Part shown: positions 38,549 to 48,332 of the stretch, in pieces
How the letters are laid out: each line of letters begins with the position of its first letter
Position numbering within the stretch: position 1 is the stretch's first letter
NCBI GenBank assembly: GCA_025558095.1
Contig: JAIVFI010000006.1
Coordinates: forward strand, 806,001 to 870,000
Origin: Hyaloraphidium curvatum
Lineage: Eukaryota > Monoblepharomycota > Hyaloraphidiomycetes > Hyaloraphidiales > Hyaloraphidiaceae
Length of the DNA stretch: 64,000 bases
Direction of reading: 5' to 3'
Notes under the pieces: generated by a model
What the model was told of the DNA's origin: nothing
Database searches by the model: none
Seen by the model: the letters and a program-made list of their open reading frames with translations, nothing else
Position numbers and translations under genes: made by a program

Positions 38549-40627
38549 ATGGCGGGCGGCGCCGACGGCCGGCTCATCCTGGCCATCGACCTCGACTACT
38601 TCTACGCGGCGTGCGAGATCATCGCGGACCCGACCCTGACGCGCGACATGCCCGTCGGCGTGCAGCAGAAGCAGATCATCGTGACGTGCAACTACCCCGC
38701 ACGCGAACGGGGCGTCAAGAAGCTGCAGCTGCTGAAGGACTCGCTGGCCGCCTGCCCGGACCTGGTCGTGCGGGACGGGTCCGACATCCAGAAGTACCGG
38801 CGCGCAAGCACGCGAATCTGGGAGGTCCTGGCGCGTGCCATCGGGGTCTGGGGCACCATTTGGCAAGAGGCTGGCCTACCGGAGCCGCGGTTGGTGACCT
38901 CCGAGGTCAGCTGGCCGGAAGACGAACCGCCTTTGGACCCGGCTGTTGTCGACGCGCTCGCAACCAAGCTGGAACGGCTGGGCCTCGACGAGTTCTTTCT
39001 CGACGTAACTGCTCTCGTGGACCATCATTTGAGCGAGGCCGAGCTGGTGGCAGAGGACGAAGAGCAGGGCGAAGGCTGCTGGTTTGCTCTTCCTCTGTTT
39101 CGCGATCCCGTGAACCCGTCCTTCGTCTCCACCGGCTTTCGCTACCACCCGTTTAACCTTCCGAGGGACACCCAGCTGATTGGCGACTCCTCATCTGGAC
39201 TTCCGCGTCGGCTCCTTGCCGCTGCCCACCTCGCTCGGCACCTACGAGAGCTCCTCAGAAAGCTCACGCGCTTCACCACCTCGTGCGGCATCTCCTCCTC
39301 GAAGGTGCTTGCCAAGCTCGCCAGCGACGTACGTAAACCGGACGGGCAGTCGATCCTGCCCGACGCAGCGAGGGAGGGGTTCATTTCGACGATTGAGATC
39401 GGACGTTTCCAAGGAATTGGTTGGAAGATGCGCCGGGACCTGGAGGAGTGGCTGGGTGGCCGCTCGGTGAATGCCGATGGGACTCATAACGCGTCCGTAC
39501 CCTGGCCGGCACCGGAAGACGTGTCAAAGAAGCGAAAGCGTCCCGTCGGCGTGGAGGTGGATATTGACGAGCTTCCCGACGACGCCCCATATCTGGAAGG
39601 CGGCGACATGGACTCGAACGGGTTCGACGCCGGGGACGATGCCCAAATGGCCTTGCTGAATCCGGCCAACTGGCATTCTGACGGCTCGCCTCGCCTCCCC
39701 ACGCACTCCAAGCTGACTCCCTCGCACCTGCTCCCCATCCTCACGAAGTCGAATCCCCCTCCCTCCCTCACGGCCCTCTTGGACCGCCATCCCTCCTTGC
39801 TCCCGCTGCTGAACGGGATCGACGAGACCCCGGTCAAGATGACCACGCTCCCCATCTCGATCTCGATAGAAGACTCGTTCCGCTGCCATGGCACCGCCGA
39901 CGCGTGGCGTCGCCTGGCGGATCTGGTGACCTGGCTCATCGAACGGCTAGAGGAGGAGGAGATGACGGAACCGAACTCGCCCGAGGGGCTCAAGAGGAAG
40001 TGGCGGCGCTTCCCGCGCACGCTGCGGCTTTCCCTGCGGAGGCGGTCCCTGCCCTACCACGCCTCCCGCGAATCCAAGACCATCGCGACGCCATACTCCC
40101 TCCTGGACACCGCCACGGACATGGACGCCCGCGTTGCCAAGACGGTTCGCGCGATCGAGGGCCCTTTCCGCGCGCTGCTCCTCGCCCATCCCTACCCCGG
40201 CTCGACGGAAGCGGAACGGCTGGATGCGGCGGCCAAGGACATGGTCATACTCAACCTCGCTGTGACGGGCTTCCAGAAGGAGTGGGCGCAGGGAAGCGCG
40301 GACATTGGCAAGTTCCTCGTGCGGAAGGAGCCCGGCGCCGCGGAGCCAGCACCCGAGGGCGGGCAGCAGCAGGCCAAGGACGCCCCGCCCGCGAAGCCGT
40401 TCTTTGCAGACCGCCCCGAGGCCGTGCCGAAGGATAAGCCGGTACCGGCGGCGGTGCTGGAGAAGCTCGGGATCGACCCGAAGACGTTCGCGGAGCTGCC
40501 GCCCGAGATTCGCGCCGAGATCCTCCGCAACGGCACGCCGCAGGACGGGACCGCGCGGCCGCTGCCACCTCCTCGGCCCGAGAAGAGGAAAGGAGGGCCG
40601 ATGGACCGGTTCCTGCGCCAAGGTTGA
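38549..40627 (+). CDS. POLI: Y-family DNA polymerase iota
   Basis: Single exon, 692 residues from the ATG at 38549. Catalytic motifs: ILAIDLDYFYAACE (metal ligands D14 and D16), GVQQKQIIVTCNYPARERGVKKLQ and RDGSDIQKYR (fingers), and GLDEFFLDVTALVD with the second acidic pair. TTCGISSSKVLAKLASDVRKPDGQ is the thumb/HhH entry and GIGWKMRRDLEEWLG the helix-hairpin-helix. The little-finger part follows (WRRFPRTLRLSLRRR). The C-terminus has IDPKTFAELPPEIRAEIL, a good ubiquitin-binding motif (UBM), then a basic end MDRFLRQG that may act in PCNA contact. The QQKxxIVTCNYxAR spacing and the UBM favour polymerase iota over eta or kappa. Role: nuclear translesion synthesis. Confidence 0.87.
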   Translation: MAGGADGRLILAIDLDYFYAACEIIADPTLTRDMPVGVQQKQIIVTCNYPARERGVKKLQLLKDSLAACPDLVVRDGSDIQKYRRASTRIWEVLARAIGVWGTIWQEAGLPEPRLVTSEVSWPEDEPPLDPAVVDALATKLERLGLDEFFLDVTALVDHHLSEAELVAEDEEQGEGCWFALPLFRDPVNPSFVSTGFRYHPFNLPRDTQLIGDSSSGLPRRLLAAAHLARHLRELLRKLTRFTTSCGISSSKVLAKLASDVRKPDGQSILPDAAREGFISTIEIGRFQGIGWKMRRDLEEWLGGRSVNADGTHNASVPWPAPEDVSKKRKRPVGVEVDIDELPDDAPYLEGGDMDSNGFDAGDDAQMALLNPANWHSDGSPRLPTHSKLTPSHLLPILTKSNPPPSLTALLDRHPSLLPLLNGIDETPVKMTTLPISISIEDSFRCHGTADAWRRLADLVTWLIERLEEEEMTEPNSPEGLKRKWRRFPRTLRLSLRRRSLPYHASRESKTIATPYSLLDTATDMDARVAKTVRAIEGPFRALLLAHPYPGSTEAERLDAAAKDMVILNLAVTGFQKEWAQGSADIGKFLVRKEPGAAEPAPEGGQQQAKDAPPAKPFFADRPEAVPKDKPVPAAVLEKLGIDPKTFAELPPEIRAEILRNGTPQDGTARPLPPPRPEKRKGGPMDRFLRQG

Positions 40628-40690
40628 GGTCGGGAAACGGTGTACTGAGGCAGCCCAACACGAGAGAGCATCCTAGCCCGATTCAACACG

Positions 40691-42627
40691 TCAGAGCATC
40701 CCCTTGAGGTACGCCCACGTGAGCACCGTGACGATGATGGCCGCCACGATGCAGGCGAAGGTGATGAAGGGGATCAGGTTGTCCTGGTCCGGGTTTCCGT
40801 CCGACTGCCAGGGAACCCGCATGTTCATGCCTGGCGGAGCGGCGTGAGACCAGGGCGCGCAACAGAGGCAACCAGGTGAAACCTACCCCACATGCCGGTC
40901 AGCAGATTGAACGGCACGATGATACTGGCGAGCAACGTGACTGCGGGAAAGCTCAGCACGAGGATTGACGTGCTCAGCCGCAATGAGGTGCCCACCTCGA
41001 TTCGTCATGTCGTTCGAGTTGGCCGTCGACGCCGAGATCTCGATTTGGATCCTGAAAGGCATGGTTACCTGGGGATGTTAGTCGACGAGACTATTGGAGC
41101 CCACCTTGCCAGGTACGAGTTGTGCGCCCGAGCCAACGTCTGCTCCTGGAATTGAAGGTTGCTCATCATGCCCGTAACGTTGTCCCCGACGTCCGACAGG
41201 TACAGCGCCAGCTCCGAGATCCCGAGTTCGTTGAACCGGCTCTGCAGCCTCCGCTTCATGCTCTTCAGGGTCACGGGCTTGCCCGACAGCAGCCGCATCA
41301 GCCCCATCACCCGCTTCTTGCTCTCGTTGATCCGCGCCACCATCTCCTCCTGGCTCTCCTTGCGCAGCATCCCCACGAGCTCCTCGATGCTCGCGGCCTC
41401 CATCTCGGTCGACCGCACCTGCGGCGCGAACCCGTCGCAGACGGCGTCCAGCAGCGCGTAGCAGATCCAGTCCGGGCCCGCCGACATGTCGTACGTCTGC
41501 AGCATCTGGTGCCGCCTGTGCACGGCGGCGACGGCGGGGAGCGGGCGGCTGTGGAAGGAGAGGATCCACGGCGGGGCCGATTTGCTGCTCCCCATGGAGA
41601 CGGCGATGTTGAGGTTCAGCCCGCGGATCTCGTCCGCGTCCTCGCCGTCCTCGTCGTCCATGGGGTCGATGGCCCGAAAGAGCACGAAGAAGTAGCCCGG
41701 GTAGAGCTGCAGCTTCTCCCGGCCCTCGTAGCCAAAGTCGCCCGAGCGGATCCTGCCCTCGATGATGTCCTCGGCCGTGAGCGGGTGCAGGCCAAACACC
41801 TTGGAGAACATGACCATCTCCGAGTCGGTCACGTCCAGCACGTCGATCCAGAACCACGGCTGGGCCGCGAGCAGGGCGGGGGAGAAGCTGAAGTTGGGGG
41901 AGTGGACGGGGTTCGCGAGGTCCGGGGAGTGGAGGACGAAGCGCGTGACCTGCGGCACGCCGTTGAGTTCATATGACGAGGAGGTGGAGCCGGACTGCAG
42001 GAGCAGGCAAGTCAGACGGGGCCAAGCCGGCGCCAACGTTGGTTCCGTCACCTTGAAGGGGCCCGAGATGCCGTTGGAATCCTTCTTCTCCGCGAACCTG
42101 ACAGCCGACTCCTGCCACTTGGCCAAAAACTCCAAATCCAGCCCGCCCGTCTCGATGTGTTTCGGAGAGTCTTTTGGCTTGCCGCCCGTCAACGAAGCCC
42201 GGGGCTCCCTTATCCGCTCCGCGGGAACCACGTCGTCCCCGTCGTCCAGGTCCAGCGAGTCCAGATCCCCCTCCTCGTCGCTCTCGTGACCGGCGTCGTC
42301 CATGTAGTCGTAGCCGGGCAGGCTCCCGACCACAGACCGCCGCCTGCCGCGGACGTTTGCCGCCGTCCGCACCGGCGACACCGGCGACACCAGCGGCGGG
42401 CCGAGGCCGCCATCGCCCTCGCCGTCCATTCCCTGTTGCCGCATGAGCAGGAAAAAGTCCGAGGTCGGGCCCTGCGCCTCCGGGGTGCCGAGCAGGTTGC
42501 GCGGCGACATGGGCACCATGTTGGGCGACGCCGGCCCGAGGCCCGTGCTGCTCGCCGTCCGCGTGGGGAGCAGCGGCGACGGCGGCGCAGCATTGGCCTC
42601 CAAACGCGCGGATCCGGAGGCCGACAT
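40691..42627 (-). CDS. CorA/Mnr2-like Mg2+ transporter with canonical GMN
   Basis: Four exons: 42627..41105, 41051..40996, 40940..40887 and 40830..40691, 590 residues; introns of 53, 55 and 56 nt (GTGGGC, GTGGGC, GTAGGT). The cytosolic domain is closely related to the paralogue at 33881 (FSPALLAAQPWFWIDVLDVTDSEM, FGLHPLTAEDIIEGRIRSG, LQFQEQTLARAHNSYLAR). Splicing three small exons gives IQIEISASTANSNDMTN, TM1 LLASIIVPFNLLTGMWGMN and MRVPWQSDGNPDQDN, then TM2 FITFACIVAAIIVTVLTWAYL. The GMN straddles the last intron (G from the split codon, then ATG AAC). The protein should be a vacuolar or plasma-membrane Mg2+ channel/transporter. Compared with its paralogue it has one extra intron between the stalk and TM1. 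Confidence 0.87.
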
Positions 42628-43023
42628 GGCGTCCCGAAGGGCCCGGGGATCCGCGAGAAATCGAGCTTCTGCGGGTGGCGGAGCACGTGGACAGGCCACG
42701 ACGCCGAGTCGTCAACACCGACGATCTCCCGTGAAAGCTCCTTCCTGCTACTCTACAGGAGATGCAATGATAGTGCGGGCGCTAACTGTCGAAGATTCCT
42801 GGGAGAATGATGGGGAAAAGCTCGACCAACCGTCGACTTCGCGGAAGCGACGACCTCGGACTTGACGGGGCACGATGCGAGGTATCGGGAACCGTAGATG
42901 CTCAAGCGACCTTGGTATCTGACTAGCAAATGCAGTAAGTGCTATACATCTCGGCGCTGTGAAGCGCAAGAACCCCGCTACATGCTCCCTGGTCACACCG
43001 ATCTAGCGAAGCCTGCTCGCCGC
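42628..43023. other. Intergenic, CorA promoter side
   Basis: About 396 bases, more AT-rich than the flanking genes, upstream of the second CorA gene and downstream of the DUF4360 gene. No coding exon recognised. Confidence 0.4.
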
Positions 43024-43848
43024 TCAGTCGCTGCCGCACCACTTCCACTGGATGTGCCACTTCTTCTCCACCTTGAAGTCGGTCGAGTCGGTCGTCAGCA
43101 GGGCCTTCTTGTGCGCGTCGCCGCCCCTGTGACGAACAGCAAATCAGCGATCGGCCGGGGAATCGTGCGGCGAGAGAAGCCCACCAGACCGAGACCTCCT
43201 CCTTGATCTGCAGGTTGCGCTTGGCGCCGCACGGGCACCACACGAGCTGGGCGCTTTCGGCGTGGTCGCTGAAGAGGTAGTCGTCGTTGAAGGGGCCGGC
43301 GAAGTTGGTGGTGAAGGTGGCCTGGTCGGTCTCGCCTAAGGGGGAGGTCCGGAATCAGATCGCGGCGCACGAACGAAAGCGAACGATGAGACCGACCCTG
43401 GAAGTACAGCGTCGTCCTCTGCCTCCCATTGGTCCCCGCGTCCAGAGCCGCGAACCCTCTGGTGTCGACCTGGTACACCGCGAACGAGAGGCCCTGCGGG
43501 TACTTGAGCTTCACGCTGAGCTGGCAGAACTCGCGGCCCTGGGCGGGGGTGCCGGGGCTCTGGGCGGCGAAGTCGTCGTAGAGGACTGCAGAGAGAGAGA
43601 GAGAGAGGATGGTGAGCAGGCGATCGGGGGGAAGCGAGAAGAGGAGTACCGGTGAGGGCCTGCTTGTCGTCCGAGATGGAGACCGCGGCGGAGCCCCCGG
43701 GGCAGCCGCTGCCGCCGTAGGTCACGTCTTCGATGGAGATCTGATCGTAGGGGATAGCGGGCTGACGCTTGTCGAGCCCGACGACGGGCGAGGCGAGCGC
43801 GGAAGCGGCGAGCGCCAGGAGCGCGAGGGCAAGGGCGACGGGCTTCAT
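43024..43848 (-). CDS. Secreted DUF4360 protein
   Basis: Four exons: 43848..43650, 43585..43397, 43335..43185 and 43126..43024, 213 residues; introns of 64, 61 and 58 nt. The first intron ends in a long CT tract before TGCAG. A signal peptide (VALALALLALAASALA) is followed by QISIEDVTYGGSGCPGGSAAVSIS, the hallmark opening of DUF4360. Splicing gives LTVLYDDFAAQSPGTPAQGREFCQL, then YPQGLSFAVYQVDTRGFAAL, and the last exon ends WHIQWKWCGSD. Cysteines (CPGG, FCQL, WCPCG, KWCGSD) probably form disulfides. DUF4360 proteins are small secreted proteins common in fungi; function unknown. Confidence 0.87.
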
Positions 43849-44395
43849 GGCGGGCGGTGACGTGGAAAGGAGCGCGGGTGCCGATGTTCGGAGCTTAATG
43901 GCGGGGCGAACGTCGTTGGCCTGTTCCCTTTTATTCAGAACGCGAACGCAGCGGCGATGCCAGCGCATGCATCTGGGATTTCGGGGAAGCACAGCCGACG
44001 CGGGATGCTGCACAACCGCAGCGTGCAGCATGTCATCACATCACATGGCATTCGGGGTTACGTGCATCTTTTGTTGCGCCATGCTGCTTGTCGACGGCCA
44101 CCTGCCGATGGCCCCGGTCCCATAGCAGGTAGACAATTGGGGCGATCGGCCGCCGGCCCGTACTAAGGCGATGAGCTGGGGCACGGCGCGGTCAACCCCG
44201 GTCAACGACGGATCGCTCAAAGAAGCGCCAAAAGAATAATGGAAGACGATTATTCTACATATCCGTGTGACCGCCAGCTTGCTGCCTTTGCATCCGTGCG
44301 TCAGGGTTGGCCGGTGGGTGGGGGACGGAATCTCGGGGTCCTCCGCCTGTCCGACTCCCGACCGCCTCCCGCTGCCCGACCGCATCGCGGCGCCG
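43849..44395. other. Divergent intergenic region, DUF4360 / ankyrin-AAA
   Basis: About 547 bases between divergent starts, relatively AT-rich around 43880-44280. It should contain the promoters of both genes. Open frames here lack any recognisable domain. A longer in-frame start for the ankyrin gene at 44267 would fall in it, but the added residues look non-coding. Confidence 0.4.
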
Positions 44396-46336
44396 ATGTG
44401 GAAGTCCAAATCGACGCCGTCGTCCGACGCCACGCCGGCGCAGCGGCTCGAGATGGAGATGCTCGCGGCGGTCAAGGCGGCCAACGCCGACATCCTGCGC
44501 GGCTACGCGCTGCGGTTCGACGCGCCGCTCGACCACGCCGACCCCGACGACGGCCAGACGCTGCTGATCAAGGCGGCGATCCACGAGAAGGGGCTGGAGC
44601 ACCGCGTCTCCCTCTGCCGCATCCTGCTCGAGAAGGGCGCGAACCCCGACGGCAAGGCAAAGAACAAGAACGCGCAGACGCCGCTCATGTACGCCGCCTC
44701 GATGCCCGCCTACAACGTGCCCGTGCTGCGGCTGCTGCTCGACTACGGCGCGGACATCGACGCCCTGTCGGGCCAGGGCCACACGGCCATCTCGGTCGCC
44801 GCCTACCTGGGCCACGAGTCCAACGTGCGCTTCCTGCTGCGCGAGGGCGCCGACATCGCCGTCAAGGACGGCCAGGGGAAGACCGCCACGGACTGGGCCC
44901 GCGACAAGGAGCGGCACAAGATCGTGTCGATCATCGAGAAGAGCGAGCAGACCCGGTTCGCCAACATCGAGCGGCGCCTGCGGTCGCTCGAGACCAGCCT
45001 GGGCCGCTCCTCCTCCACCACGCCGGCCACCCTCTCCTCGGGACCCTACGCCATCCAGGCGGAGAAGGAGGGCGTCGACGGCGAGGGCGGCCCCGGCGAG
45101 GCCCCCGCCAACTACTCCCCCATCCCCACCAACATCTCCAGCATCGCCCAGATCCCCGAGCTGATCCTCATGGAGGCCCGCATCGAGGAGCTCGAGCGCC
45201 GCGTCGCGCAGCTGATGACGCAGGACTTTACCAAGGCCCCCAACACCTCGGCCGAGCTGTCTGGCCTGTTCACGGGGATCGTGGGGCTGGAGAACGTCAA
45301 GAAGCAGCTCGAGACGTTCCTCCGCAGCGTCAAGATGGACGTGCAGCGCAAGAAGGAAGGGTTCAAGACAAAGGAGGACAAGTCGGTCCACATGGTGTTC
45401 ATGGGCAACCCGGGGACGGGCAAGACCACCGTCGCGAGGTTGGCGAGCTCCCTCTTCCATCCCCGGGATCGGCTGACCCCGTCATTCACAGAGTCGTCGT
45501 CGAGGGCCTCAAGAAGATTGGGATCCTAAAGCCTACCGCCCCCTTCCTCGAGCTTCAGCGCGAGGACCTCGTCGCCTCGTACATGGGCCAGACCGGCGCC
45601 AAGGTCAAGGCGCACTTCGACGGCGCCAAGGGCGGCGTGATCTTTATCGACGAGGCGTACCGCCTGTGGCGCGGCGAGGGCGGCGGGGGCGGGGACACGG
45701 GAGGAGGGGACTATGGCCGCGAGGCGCTCGAGGCGATCATGGCGCAGATGACGAGCCAGAACAACAGCATCGTGTTCATCTTTGCGGGGTACCCGGCGGA
45801 GATGCAGGTGGGTTGGAGCCGGGCTTGGGAGGTGTCGGGTCGAGATCACTGATTGATCTCCGCAGCGCTTCCTCGACGCCAACCCCGGTCTGCGGCGGCG
45901 GATCCCCTACGTCTTCAGTCTGTAGCCACTCCCCGCGGTTTCTACCGCTCGGCTGACCCATGTGCCGCCCGCAGCCTTCGACGACTACCGCCCCATCGAC
46001 CTCGCCGAGATCTTCATCCGCTGCGCGGCCAAGAACGGCTTCAAGGTCGCCCCCGAGCTGCGCGAAGCGCTCCCGGACATCTTCGAACACTCGTTCAGCA
46101 AGGAGCAGCGGTCCCGCGCCAACGGCGGGCTGTCGGAGCGGCTGTTCAGCTACGCGAAGCAGGACCTCGACCAGGTGGGCGGCATCTGGCGGATCGGGAG
46201 GGGACGGAGCTGACCGGATTGCTGTCGCGCGCCTCAGAACCTGGATGAGGAGGCGACGGGGGAGCAGCTGGTTACGATCGGCAAGGAGAACGTCGAGAAG
46301 GCGGTGGAGGTGATGAACGAGCTCGGGGCGCTCTAG
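44396..46336 (+). CDS. Ankyrin-repeat + CbxX/CfxQ-type AAA+ ATPase
   Basis: Five exons: 44396..45438, 45492..45807, 45866..45917, 45975..46174 and 46238..46336, 569 residues; introns 53-63 nt. The N-terminal ~180 residues hold ankyrin repeats (DGQTLLIKAAIHEKG, NAQTPLMYAASMPAYNVPVLRLLLDYGAD, QGHTAISVAAYLGHESNVRFLLREGAD). A linker and a short helical stretch (MEARIEELERRVAQL) precede the AAA module: FTGIVGLENVKKQLETFL, Walker A GNPGTGKTTVAR across intron 1, ASYMGQTGAKVKAHFDGAKGG, Walker B VIFIDEAY, sensor SIVFIFAGYPAEMQ and the arginine-finger region FLDANPGLRRRIPYVF. CbxX ATPases remodel proteins, for example as Rubisco activases in red-type plastids and bacteria; fungal ankyrin fusions are uncharacterised. 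Confidence 0.87.
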
Positions 46337-46568
46337 TGGCTGGTTGCGGCCGGGCGCCGACCGCCACGGTACCAGAAGCGGATAAGGTGAGAGTGCTCCG
46401 GTGTGGCCGAGGCGCCGCCGAGGCTGACTTTCCGACCTCTCGGCCGGCATCGCTTGAACCCGTCCGGACAAGGCCAAGCAGAACATTCGCCCTCGACGGC
46501 GCTGCTCGACCGCGTCTGAATCAGTCCTTTGGAGACTTCTGACCTGAAACCGGCTGCGGACCGCCGAC

Positions 46569-48291
46569 ATGTCTCTCGCCATCGCCACCGCGACGGTGGG
46601 CGGAGAGCTCCGGCAGCACTTTGATGGCTGGGGCACCACCATGTGCTGGTGGGCCGGCCAGGTCGGCTCGTGGTCGCCGGCAAAGATGAAGGAGATCCTC
46701 GACCTCTGCTTCTCCAAGAACGGGCTCAACCTGAGCATCGTGAGGTTCAACATCGGCGGCGGCGAGAACCCGCAGTGCCCGTTCGGGGCCGGGCACATGT
46801 TCGAGGCCAGAGACATGCCCGGGTACGCTTCGGCCATGACCAAGACCAAGTCGGGGGCGGACTTCACCTGGACGTTCGACAGGGACAAGGCGCAGCAGAA
46901 CGTGCTCCTCTACCTTCTGAAGGAGACCGCGGCCGGAAACTACCGCGTCAACTACCTCGAGGCCTTCAACAACTCGCCGCCCTACTTCATGACCAAATCG
47001 CAGTGCGCGTCCGGGTCCAAGAACGGGGACAGCGACAACCTGCCGGACGACAACTACGCCGCGTTCGCGGACTACGTCGTGGGGGTTCTCAAGTGGTTCC
47101 GCGACACGCACAAGGTCGAGTTCAACTCGCTCTCGCCCTTCAACGAGCCGTCGAGCTGGTGGTGGAAGGCCGGCGGATCCCAGGAGGGCTGCGCCATGTC
47201 GATCAAGGCCCAGGAAAAGATCTTGCCGCTCTTGGACCAGAAGCTGCACGAGGCCGGGCTGACCAAGACAGAGCTGATTGCCAGCGACGATAACTGTGTC
47301 GATGATTGCTATGGTTGGCCAACGTTCCGCGGCTGCTCTAGCCGAATTGACTGACGTGATACCCTCCGTTTGCCAGACACTTACTTCCGCGGCGCCGAGC
47401 TCGATTTCAAGACCAAATCCGGCGGGGGCCTCAAGCGCATCAACACCCACACCTACGCCGGCGAAAGCATCCCCGCCAAGGACCGCATCGAGCTCTTCCT
47501 GGACAACAAGATCCAGGGGCGCAAGCTATGGATGAGCGAGTACTCGTCGGGTGGCCTGGGACAGCACCACGGCACGTCGATGGACGGCGCGATCCCGCTG
47601 GCAAAGACCATCATGCAGGACCTGAAGTACCTGGGCGTGGAGGCGTGGATCGTCTGGCAGGTGATCGAGGGGTGGAAGGAGAACGTACGGATCAACCAAA
47701 ACGTAGGTTTCCGGCGGGCGGGCTTTGATCCCCCGCCGACTTCCTTCGATCCAGTGGGGCTGCATCTGGGCCGTCTACTCGGACTTCCCGGTTGGCAACG
47801 AGGTCTACCAGCGTGAACGTTACCACGCCTCGAAGCAGTACTGGGTGCTCAAGCAGTACGCCCACTTCATCCAGCCGGGCTCGACCATCATCACGGTCCC
47901 CATCCAGCCCGACCCCAACAACGAGGAGATCTCGGCCATCGGCGCCGTCAATCCCGACGGCACCGTCATCGTGGTCGCGCACAACCTGACTGGAGCGGAC
48001 TTCCCGGTCATTTTCGACCTCGGACCGCGGTTCCAGGTCGCGGACAAGAACGTCGAGCGGTTCCGCACCGGCGACGAGGAGTACTGCCAGGCCGTGCCCG
48101 GCGTCGTGATCCAGGGGACATCGTTCATGGACTCGCTTCCGAAGCGGACGGTGACGACGTACCGGATCCGGGCAACCCCGGTGCAGGGTCAGATCCCGGC
48201 GTTCAACCCGGAGCTGAGCAAGTCGCAGCGGAAGGAGCTGAAGAGGCAGGAGAAGAAGCAGAAGAAGGCGCAGGAGAAGAACAGGCAGTGA
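46569..48291 (+). CDS. GH30-family glycosidase without signal peptide
   Basis: Three exons: 46569..47313, 47377..47702 and 47755..48291, 535 residues. Intron 1 (63 nt) is placed at GTTGGC so that SDDNCVDDCYDTYFRG is continuous; a donor 18 nt upstream is an alternative. Features: start FDGWGTTMCWWAGQVG, IVRFNIGGGENPQCPFG, acid/base Glu in SLSPFNEPSSWWW and nucleophile Glu in LWMSEYSSGG, then a beta-sandwich part (INPDGTVIVVAHNLTG-like region, VTTYRI). This is the endo-beta-1,6-galactanase/glucanase-like section of GH30. Unlike the usual secreted enzymes it has no signal peptide and ends in a lysine-rich tail (KELKRQEKKQKKAQEKN). Confidence 0.82.
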
Positions 48292-48332
48292 TGCAGTTAT
48301 GAATGACCGCGATGTTGAACGGAAGAAGTCGC

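Noticed and set aside
33881-42627. Operon or mini-chromosome feature suggested by the two CorA copies
   Set aside because: No inverted or direct repeats at the edges, no mobile-element gene; simple old duplication explains it.
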